Source: Ampelomyces quisqualis (lineage: Eukaryota > Ascomycota > Dothideomycetes > Pleosporales > Phaeosphaeriaceae). Taken from it: a stretch of 64,000 nucleotides of DNA. This document shows, one piece after another, positions 56,340-64,000 of this stretch; position 1 is the first letter of the stretch; the number at the start of each line of letters is the position of its first letter. A program made the position numbers and the translations under genes. The stretch lies in assembly GCA_018398575.1 (NCBI GenBank), contig JAGTXZ010000003.1:1860001-1924000 (forward strand). Reading direction: 5' to 3'. The notes under the pieces are model-generated. The model did not search any database and was not told the origin of the DNA. It saw only the letters and a list, made by a program, of their open reading frames with translations.

Positions 56340-57905
56340 ATGGGTCGCGTATTGGGTCTGTTACAATACTTGATCACACATCCAATTCTATTCATTTACC
56401 AAGTACTGCAATATGTACTGGACAAAGTACTATCACCTACCCCACCTCCACCACAACCGAATCTTGCGCGCCCGAAAATCGCGGTCATTGGCGCTGGCCT
56501 GACAGGAGTCTCTGCGGCATCGCACATTGTAGGCCATGGCTTCGATTGTCGCATCTTCGAAGCTGGACCGAAGAAGAACCTAGGTGGCATATGGAGCCGA
56601 GTGAACAACACTTCCGGACTCCAGATTCATTCCATCATGTACCGATTCCATCCTTCTGTTCATTGGAAAAAAGGGTATCCCGATCGCCAGCAAATTGTCT
56701 CCCAGATCACGTCGCTCTGGAAGCGATATGGTCTCGAATCCAAGACTGAATTCGATACACGTGTTGAGCGCGTTTACAAAGATCAAGATGGCCGATGGAT
56801 CATTAACGACCCATCACACGGGCGATTTGACGGCGTGATTGCTGCCGTTGGTACATGCGGAGACCCAAGAATGCCCAGCTTACCTGGCCAGGAAAACTTC
56901 AAGGGCGAGATCTGGCATAGTTCTGACCTGGACGGCAAGAAGGCCAAAGGCAAGAAAGTCGCCATCGTAGGCGGCGGTGCATCTGCTGTCGAAGCGCTCG
57001 AATTCGTCGCAGCTGAGGAAGCAGAACATACGGACGTCCTATCTCGTTCCGAGAAATGGATAATACCACGCAACCCCTTCATTGACACACTTCTCGCATT
57101 GAACATCTTCGGCTCCGAAACCATCTTCTCATGGATCCCAGAGAACATCCTACGCATCTTCTTCTACCGTGATTTATACGACATGTCTCCACCGCGCCAG
57201 AACAGCAAGGGCATCTTCGAAGAAACTCCCATGGTCAACAGCCAAGTCCTCGACCTGATCCGCTCCGGCAAGGCATCATGGCTCCGCGGCGACATCCTCG
57301 AGTACGACGCATCAGGCAAAGGCATCAAGTTCAACAAGCGCTCACGCGGCGTACCCAAGAACGGTCCTGGGTCCGAAAAACTCATCGAAGCAGACATTGT
57401 CATCATGGCCACAGGCTACAAGCGCCCATCGCTCAAGTTCCTGCCGGACGAGGTCTTCGATGAACCGTACGAGCCGCCGAATTGGTATCTACAAGTCTTC
57501 CCACCCGATCACCCAGATATATGCTGCAACAACTGCACGTACGTCAATGCAATTGGGACCGTGGGGAATTGGCATATCGGAATATATACGCGCTTCTTGC
57601 TCATGTATCTCGTGGACCCGCTCGCCCGGCCGCGCACCAAGTGGATGAAGCGTTGGATCGATATGACGCGCTTCATCAAGAGTAAAGCGCCTGGTGGTGC
57701 ATTTGACTTCTTCACGTACTCGGAGCTGATTTACTGGTTCTGCTTTACGATTGTTATTAACCCGTTCCGATGGAAGTGGGCGGCGTTTGTCCTGTTTGGT
57801 ATCGGTAAGGGGCTGCCGCTGAGTGTGGTTGAGCAGGAGGATAAGGCGAGGAACGGGATGGGCATGCGGAGTTTGCTGACGAACTATGATGGTGACGAGG
57901 GGTGA
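56340..57905 (+). CDS. Membrane-anchored flavin monooxygenase (FMO/BVMO-like)
   Basis: An intronless 521-residue protein. The first 35 residues form a hydrophobic anchor (LGLLQYLITHPILFIYQVLQYVLDKV) before PTPPPPQP. FAD motif GxGxxG: KIAVIGAGLTGVSAA. The FMO/BVMO-type fingerprint F-x-G-x-x-x-H appears as FKGEIWHSSDLDG. The NADPH motif is KVAIVGGGASAVEAL, and the ATG-containing linker is IVIMATGYKRPS. Near the C-terminus are FTYSELIYWFCFTIVINPF and WAAFVLFGIGKG, possibly a second membrane contact. Family members oxygenate N, S or carbonyl substrates; the substrate cannot be inferred. No biosynthetic neighbours are present, so it looks like a stand-alone gene. Confidence 0.88.
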   Translation: MGRVLGLLQYLITHPILFIYQVLQYVLDKVLSPTPPPPQPNLARPKIAVIGAGLTGVSAASHIVGHGFDCRIFEAGPKKNLGGIWSRVNNTSGLQIHSIMYRFHPSVHWKKGYPDRQQIVSQITSLWKRYGLESKTEFDTRVERVYKDQDGRWIINDPSHGRFDGVIAAVGTCGDPRMPSLPGQENFKGEIWHSSDLDGKKAKGKKVAIVGGGASAVEALEFVAAEEAEHTDVLSRSEKWIIPRNPFIDTLLALNIFGSETIFSWIPENILRIFFYRDLYDMSPPRQNSKGIFEETPMVNSQVLDLIRSGKASWLRGDILEYDASGKGIKFNKRSRGVPKNGPGSEKLIEADIVIMATGYKRPSLKFLPDEVFDEPYEPPNWYLQVFPPDHPDICCNNCTYVNAIGTVGNWHIGIYTRFLLMYLVDPLARPRTKWMKRWIDMTRFIKSKAPGGAFDFFTYSELIYWFCFTIVINPFRWKWAAFVLFGIGKGLPLSVVEQEDKARNGMGMRSLLTNYDGDEG

Positions 57906-58263
57906 AACGAAACTGGAACTGTAGAGTGTTTGGGGAAAATGTTTCGTCGAACCTGCGAATGGTGTCACATTGAATGTTTCGCTATCGGGCAAGTAGCCGC
58001 ACAGCTTTTGTTAACGCGACTAGGCCAAGCCATAATTTGCGCTCGGTCATATGCATGCCTGACTTGATTGACAGACTTCTCCGTAGGTTTCCAGCATACT
58101 AGAACGATCTTGTATACTCGGTGCAGCACTCCTTTTGATCAGACAACGACATTCCACCTCTTGAAGGGCAGCAGGCGGCGCGAGACGTTGAAGTTACGTG
58201 CAGGCTTCCCGTGAATTGTTGCACAGTCTGGTGGCACCAATGTAGGCGCATTGAACGGCTCTT
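57906..58263. other. Convergent intergenic interval
   Basis: 3' ends of the monooxygenase and MED4 genes; nothing distinctive was seen. Confidence 0.45.
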
Positions 58264-59183
58264 TCACTCGTCCAAATCATCAAAAGCATCGAAAGTGTTG
58301 CGCGGCGGAGCAGGCTTGGGCGCAGGCCTCGGAGCAACAGGCTGTTGCACCTGCTGCTCTTGTATAGGCTCCTCTGCTGGATGCGCGATCTCTGGCCTCT
58401 CATCCTCGGGCAGATTCTTGATCCTCTCCGCCTCCTCGTGCGCATATACGTCGAAATTGTCCATGTCCCTGCCCTTGGCCTGCCAATACATGAGTTTGTA
58501 CAGGTTACCAGAGCGGATCTTGTCGTTGCTGGGCCATGGGTACCAGGCGATGTTGCTGTCGTTGAGCTTCTTCAGCCACTCTTCCTCTTCGGCTGTGATG
58601 TCTGCTGGCGCGCCGTCGGTCGTTTCGCCTTGGTTGGGTTCGTCTGACACGGCAGCAGTCGCTGCATTCGCAGGGGTGTTCAGACCGTCTGTGGGCGCTC
58701 CGCTGGAGGCCGCCTCTTCGTTTTCTTTGTCCTTGTCGGCGGCTTGTGGTGCACGCTCGCGGTATGTAGGCGGCACCGTGTGCTGGGAGATGTTCTTCGC
58801 GTATTGTAGCAATGCGTCAAAGTGGACGGGGCGGGTGTCTGCTGGGAATGTGGTTGCGGGTGTCTCGAAGAGCTCATGGCGCAAGCTTGCCAGGGAAGAG
58901 ACGGACGTCTTGAGCTGCTCCTCGAGAGCGTCGGCTTCGGTGCGGAGGGACTGGATCCGAGCATGGTTTGCTTGGTGACGGGCGACTGCCAGAGATTAGC
59001 CATGGTCGGATGGCGCGCACATGGCGGGGACCTGCGCTGATCCAGTCCTTGACTCAATGCGCCGTCGGCTGCCACCAAGTCGAGAGCAGCCTGCGGTGAC
59101 GGGTTGTAGGCTGCGATCGAGTCCACCAGGGTGCTTAGTGCCTTCTCGACGCGGTCAAACTGCGCTGAGAGGACGTCTTGCAT
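58264..59183 (-). CDS. MED4: Mediator complex subunit MED4
   Basis: Two exons (59183-59036, 58985-58264) give 289 residues. The N-terminal coiled coil is MQDVLSAQFDRVEKALSTLVDSIAAYNPSP, LDLVAADGALSQGLDQ-LARHQANHARIQSLRTEADALEEQL; then come LRHELFETPATTFP, YAKNISQHTVPPTYRER and the family signature IAWYPWPSNDKIRSGNLYKLMYW. The tail is acidic and Gln/Pro-rich. MED4 belongs to the Mediator middle module, which links regulators to RNA polymerase II. The intron closes in frame only with a GC donor (GATCAGC|GCAGGT) and GGCAG acceptor, restoring DQ-LARHQ; the nearby GT three bases on shifts the frame. Confidence 0.92.
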
Positions 59184-59807
59184 GGTGGAGAAGGAGTGTT
59201 GACGCGCTGTGGCGGCGGAGGGGCGGCCGATGACTCGGCGATGCACGCAACCAGCATCTGACAGTCGTGAGTCACGTGATGGTGATGTGTGCAGTGCAGT
59301 GTGCACCGCGCACCCCTCCGATGCCCTTCGCCGGCGTTGCATTTGCGGTGGGAGCAAGGACGGCTGGCTCCTCCTCGGGGGGGCGGCCGTTCGACATGGA
59401 TCACAACCAACGTATGGCTGTCTCGACCGCCGGCGGGACCGTCACTGTGTCTTTTATTAGCCTTGAAACTCGGTCGTCACACATGTCCCGCTCCCGTGTG
59501 CCTCACTGCCTCCAGAGTCGAGACCACACACGGCTGCCTCAATAGATACCACACACAGCCACCTCGATACCAAGCACCTCATCACTGCCTGTTCCTGAGC
59601 CGCGTACTCGGTAGTCTTTGCCACCACCTCGCACAGCAATCTGCCACCCCCACCTCTCCCAGCTGACCGTTGCTTTCTCCCTTCCCTCTGCGCGCCTCGC
59701 CCTCGCTGTCCTTTGCGCCTCGCCCTCGCTGTCCTTTGCGCCTCGCCCTCGCCTTCCTTTGCGCCTCGCCCTCGCTGTCCTTCGACACCTGCAAGCGCTC
59801 CACAGCC
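59184..59807. other. Divergent promoter MED4 / NCS1 with minisatellite
   Basis: It contains a 23-bp tandem repeat at 59692-59782 immediately upstream of the NCS1 start. TGAGTCACGTGATGG near 59266-59281 carries a combined TGASTCA-like and CACGTG motif. No gene was seen. Confidence 0.5.
59692..59782 (+). repeat. 23-bp minisatellite, four units, in the NCS1 leader
   Basis: Unit GCGCCTCGCCCTCGCTGTCC plus TTT repeats at 59692, 59715, 59738 and 59761 with few changes (third unit CTTCC for TGTCC; last unit one T short). It ends 25 bp before the ATG. Confidence 0.95.
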
Positions 59808-60979
59808 ATGGGCAAATCGTAAGTCCCCTCTTCCTTGGTTTCCACGCTGCCGCGCATTGGTCACCACTGCCCCGGCCTCGAATTCCCCTTCCGAACACCG
59901 CACGGCCAGCTTGAGGGGCCAGGCCGTCGCTGCGCTTCGTCATGGCCCCGACCCTCTGCCGCAAGCACTGGAGCCGCCACCACCCCGCCCCCGAACCACA
60001 AGCGCGCAACCATGTCACTCCAAACCGACCCTTGCGAATACCACGCCGACCCACCCAGACTCCGAGGGCCCCAGCTGCATATCCCTCGCGGCGCGCATGA
60101 GGTCCCGCTGCTGGACCAGCACAACACGCCTCTAAACTTCGCGCGCCTTCATCACACCGCAGTGCCCCTCCACACCGAGCCCGGCTATACGCAGTACAAG
60201 ACAGCACGCGACGGCGCCCTGGCCACTGCCGTCCGGCAATTCGAGCACGAACTGGGAGCCCGCTGCGCCGTGGAACACCTGCAACTTGAGAATGAGAAGC
60301 TGATCGTGCGATTCTATAGCCAGAGCAAGCTGTCCCAGCAGGAACTGGCGGACCTCCAAAAAGCAACCCATTTCGACAAGAAGGAATTACAGCAATGGTA
60401 CAAAGGTGCGCATCACAGTGCTCGCCGCCGTGCATCTGTTTGCTAAGTACAAGCAGGTTTCCTCAAGGACTGTCCCTCGGGCATGCTCACCAAGGAGGAG
60501 TTCCAGAAGATATACAAACAATTCTTTCCCTTTGGTGACCCGTCGTCGTTTGCAGATTATGTCTTCAACGTGTTTGACGCCGACAAATCGGGCACCATCG
60601 ACTTCAAAGAGTTCATCTGCGCATTGAGCGTCACGAGTCGCGGCAAGATGGAGGACAAGCTCGACTGGGCCTTCCAGCTATACGACATCGATGGCGACGG
60701 CAAAATCAGCTACGAGGAGATGCTGGCGATTGTAGAAGCAATCTACAAAATGGTACAGTTTGTGCGCCCTTGCCAAGGTCTAGCTTCTAACTGGCACAGG
60801 TTGGTTCAATGGTCAAACTCCCCGAGGACGAAGACACGCCCGAGAAGCGAGTTCGCAAGATCTTCCGGATGATGGACAAGGACGAGAATGGCAGCCTCGA
60901 CATGGCTGAGTTCAAGGAGGGGTCCAAGCGCGACGAGACCATTGTCTCTGCGCTCTCTCTTTACGATGGTCTGGTGTAA
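59808..60979 (+). CDS. NCS1: Neuronal calcium sensor 1 / frequenin NCS1
   Basis: Four exons (59808-59818, 60320-60405, 60457-60752, 60800-60979) give exactly 190 residues, the canonical NCS1 length. The first exon is 11 nt and intron 1 is 501 nt, by far the longest in the window. The N-terminus MGKSQSKLS is an N-myristoylation signal. After the degenerate EF1 (CPSGMLTKEEF), calcium loops are intact: DADKSGTIDFKE, DIDGDGKISYEE and DKDENGSLDMAE. In fungi NCS1 activates the phosphatidylinositol 4-kinase Pik1/Stt4 and modulates calcium tolerance. It acts at membranes through a calcium-myristoyl switch. Identification is certain. Confidence 0.95.
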
Positions 60980-61592
60980 CCGAGGTCGATACCCCGTGTC
61001 GTTTTTGTACTTGTCTTCTTCGTTATCAAAGCGCGTTTATGGAATTTCTGGCATGCCTTGCTTTGTATACTGTATGATGGGGAATGGAGGCTTGGTCGCG
61101 TAGGCGTACGGAAACAGTATATAAGCGCTGCGAAGCAAGCCCTCAAGTCCTGACTGAAATCAACATCAAAGTTAACAGTACGACTGATCTAACCATAGCA
61201 TATTGCATGCCGGTAGCCTGGCTGATGTGTAAACATACGTCAGTGCTAGCTCACCATGTTGAAAACGGCCCAGGTACTCCGTACTACTTCCATGTTCGGT
61301 AATGGTGCCGGTCCCTGCAAGTGACTCGTGGCCGGAGACTTGGCATCTGCATACGCGTAGCTTCAGGTAACGTTGAAGCTCCGGACAGGTAGCTTCAGGA
61401 TTCAGGAACACCACATTGCTATCTCCACCACCCCATCCGTCCCACTAGACCCGCAAAAGTCCTCTACGCCCTTCGTTTGCAGCGACATGCAGTCTAGCGA
61501 TACTCGGCTCCTGTCGTCCGCCTAACATCCAAAGCTGACACCATTTCCTTGCACCTCCGCCCCTTGAACGACACACAAACAACGCGCGAAGC
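60980..61592. other. Intergenic NCS1 - EMP70
   Basis: 3' region of NCS1 and promoter of the TM9 gene. Two short AGCTTCAGG words occur near 61360 and 61391. No gene was seen. Confidence 0.45.
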
Positions 61593-63631
61593 ATGGCGCG
61601 ACTCGACATATCGCCATCAGGCGCCATTCTAGCATCATTGCTAGCGCTCGCAGTATCACCGGCTTCGGCCTTTTATTTTCCAGGCACCGCGCCGACATCA
61701 TACAAAGAGGGAGACGTCGTGCCGCTATACGTAAACCACCTCACTCCCGCCGACTCGCAATACGATCCCAAATTGCGCTCCGTATTTTCCTTTGATTACT
61801 ACCACGAGCCCTTCAAATTCTGTCAGCCTGAGGGCGGACCAAAAGAAATACGCGAAAGTCTTGGGAGCATTTTGTTTGGCGACAGGATACAAACAAGTCC
61901 GTTCGAGCTGCGTATGGGGATAAATGAGACTTGCAAAGGGCTTTGCGTAGGGAGATACGATCCAAGCGATGCCGTTTTTGTAAATAAGAGGGTCTACCAA
62001 GGGTATGACCTGAACTGGCTGATAGATGGACTGCCCGCGGCGCAGCTCCTGAAAGACCCCAACACAGAAGAACCATTCTACAGTCCTGGCTTTGCATTAG
62101 GACAGGTCGGCGACGATAGCCCGGAGCTCAATAACCACTACGATATTGTCATCGACTACCACGAGGCCAGCGCGAACAACTATAGGGTCGTAGGCGTACT
62201 TGTGGACCCGTATTCGTTGCGCGATTCAAAAATAGATGGCAATGGAAAGGCGCAGTGCGGCAGTGTCGATTCTCCCGTGGTACTGAATGAGAACGAGGCC
62301 AACGCGGTCACATTCACCTACGACGTGTACTGGAGGCTGAGCACAACGCCGTTTGCGACAAGATGGGACAATTATCTCCATGTCTACGATCCAAAGATCC
62401 ACTGGTTTTCTCTCGTCAACTCGGCGGTCATTGTGGTTTTCCTCGTAGCCATGGTTAGCACAATCCTCGTTCGAACTCTAAAGAAGGACATTGCAAGGTA
62501 CAACCGCCTGGACCAGTTCGCGCTCGAGGACTTTGGCGAGAATGGCGAGGTTGAGGACGGTGTAGCTGAAGATTCTGGCTGGAAGCTTGTCCACGGAGAT
62601 GTCTTTAGGTCTCCCAAGAATCCTCTGCTATTGTCGGTTCTTGTAGGCAATGGAGCTCAGCTATTTGCCATGACCGCCTTGACCATTGGTAAGCCATGGT
62701 AAATGATATTGAGAGACACCCATTAACGTTTACACAGCATTCGCTCTTCTTGGCTTCCTCTCTCCTAGCAACCGCGGCGCCCTTGGAACGGTCATCATCA
62801 TCTTCTACACCCTCTTCGGCTTTGTCGGGGGATACGTCTCCGCTCGCACATACAAGTTCTTCCACGGTGAATCTTGGAAACTCTGCTTCATCTGCACGCC
62901 TGTCGCGCTGCCAGGCCTTGTATTCGCAATATTCTTCCTCCTCAACTTGTTCGTATGGGGTCGCGGTGCTTCTGGGGCAGTACCTTTCACCACTATGCTT
63001 GTTATCGTTCTCATCTGGTTCATTATATCGGTTCCTCTCAGCGTTACTGGCAGCTGGCTTGGCTTCAAACAAGCTGCGATCGAGCCTCCAGTCCGCACGA
63101 ATCAGATCCCGCGCCAAATACCACCCGCCGGTGGATACCTCCGACCTCTTCCGTCCATGGCTTTAGCAGGCGTTCTCCCTTTTGGCGCCATTTTCGTCGA
63201 GCTCTACTTCATCATGAACTCCATCTGGTTCTCGAAAGTATACTACATGTTTGGTTTCCTCTTCCTCTGCTTTGGACTGATGATCATCACCGCCGCAGCC
63301 GTCACGGTCTTGATGATCTATTTCCTCTTGTGCGCAGAAAACTACCATTGGCAGTGGAGAAGCTTCTTCGCTGCAGGCGCAAGCGCAGGTTATGTGTTTG
63401 CAAGTTGCCTACTCTATTGGATCAAGGATGTCAGCTGGACAAGCTGGACTAGTGGCGTAGTGTATCTAGGATACAGTGCTTTGTTAAGCAGTTTGGTGTT
63501 CGTGCTGACTGGTAAGCGCTCAATGTCTTGGCATTTCAGATCCTTCAACTAAACCACATTTAGGTACCATTGGTTTTTTCGCTAGTTGGTTGTTCGTCAT
63601 GAAAATCTACAGATCCATCAAGGTAGACTAG
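61593..63631 (+). CDS. EMP70 / transmembrane 9 superfamily (nonaspanin)
   Basis: Three exons (61593-62688, 62738-63511, 63564-63631) give 645 residues. The signal peptide (SGAILASLLALAVSPASAFYFPG) is followed by the luminal domain: PLYVNHLTP, FSFDYYHEPFKFC, and LGSILFGDRIQTSPFELRM. The first TM lies near 275 (FSLVNSAVIVVFLVAMVSTILV) after WDNYLHVYDPKIHW. Eight more helices are spread over exon 1's end and exon 2. HGDVFRSPKNPLLLSVLVG and ENYHWQWRSFFAAGASAGYVF are TM9SF signatures. The C-terminus KIYRSIKVD carries the K-x-D/E Golgi-retention motif in the tiny last exon. These proteins work in Golgi-endosome sorting and metal homeostasis. Closest yeast relatives are Emp70/Tmn2/Tmn3. Confidence 0.93.
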
Positions 63632-64000
63632 TTGGCCTGACTCGACCTTGATGCAACTGAGGTGTTCATAAACCGGCCATCCCTCCCATCAGGATGGCAG
63701 TAAGGTATTCTATTGTATGCATAGCTAGTCTTGATTAGCGTTCAGGCGTCGATCACTCCCAGCATATTGGTTGAGCAGGGGTTTGAATTAGAATGTTACA
63801 TCACGACGTTATCGACGGCTTTATCTGGTCTTCATTTCAAATCTAGTACGTTCATGTCTACTAATCGAATGCTCCACAGTATTACCGCTACCGAGGAATC
63901 ATAAAATAGGAAGGGCGGGCACAGACTGTATTGAGCAAGAAATGAGCTGTCACAAAACAAATCGGAATAGCGGACCATAATTCTCAAGGCCAGCTTCGCA
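63632..64000. other. Intergenic right edge
   Basis: 3' region of the TM9 gene; nothing further was recognised before the window ends. Confidence 0.45.

Noticed and set aside
56340..57905. Flavin monooxygenase as part of a secondary-metabolite cluster
   Set aside because: Flanked by CSN12 and MED4; no synthase, transporter or regulator nearby.
59539..60435. 298-codon minus-strand frame with repeated ARRKGQRGRG
   Set aside because: Comes from the 23-bp minisatellite and antisense of NCS1 intron 1; no independent support.

Overview
The window is nuclear DNA from a filamentous ascomycete. The evidence is compact genes on both strands, spliceosomal introns mostly 45-65 nt long with GTRNGT donors and CTRAY branch sites, and typical Pezizomycotina proteins: an ApsA/Num1 cortical anchor, a DUF3824 glycine/RS-rich protein, a nimT-type CDC25 and a 2EXR-type protein. 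The protein flavour suggests Dothideomycetes, probably Pleosporales. That placement is inference, because no rDNA or other marker is present.

Left part (1-25 kb): a small secreted or membrane protein; mitochondrial serine hydroxymethyltransferase; a 2EXR/F-box-like nuclear protein; the Hsp90 co-chaperone CNS1/TTC4; a 2.8 kb gene-free stretch; the ApsA/Num1 dynein and nuclear-migration anchor; an Alr/Mnr2-type CorA magnesium transporter; a 449-bp MITE-like element with TA target duplications; a DUF3824 protein; and an SSXT (SS18-like) chromatin protein.

Middle part (24-49 kb): housekeeping genes. These are mitochondrial 21S rRNA methyltransferase MRM2, a mitochondrial nucleotide-type carrier, the iron-sulfur scaffold ISU1, deubiquitinase UBP14, nucleolar POL5/MYBBP1A, CDC25 phosphatase, the GINS subunit SLD5, a dienelactone hydrolase, RPA large subunit RFA1 (next to a doubled MluI cell-cycle box) and a quinone oxidoreductase. 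Several belong to cell-cycle and replication control (CDC25, SLD5, RFA1), but they are dispersed singletons with their own promoters, not an operon or cluster.

Right part (49-64 kb): a tRNA-Ser(AGA), then about 4.5 kb with no conserved gene. That stretch holds three diverged copies of a short single-pass membrane module (W-S-K-E, then a hydrophobic helix, then a basic tail) and a perfect 75-bp in-frame tandem duplication. It is followed by a PCI-domain CSN12/Thp1-like gene, a membrane-anchored flavin monooxygenase, MED4, the calcium sensor NCS1 and an EMP70/TM9SF Golgi-endosome protein.

Exon structures were built by eye from donor and acceptor sites, with reading-frame closure checked arithmetically. 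All multi-exon models close in frame; the ISU1 exon 1/2 junction remains ambiguous. Four of about 48 inferred introns require GC-AG boundaries. I saw no biosynthetic cluster, defence island, CRISPR array or intact autonomous transposon.
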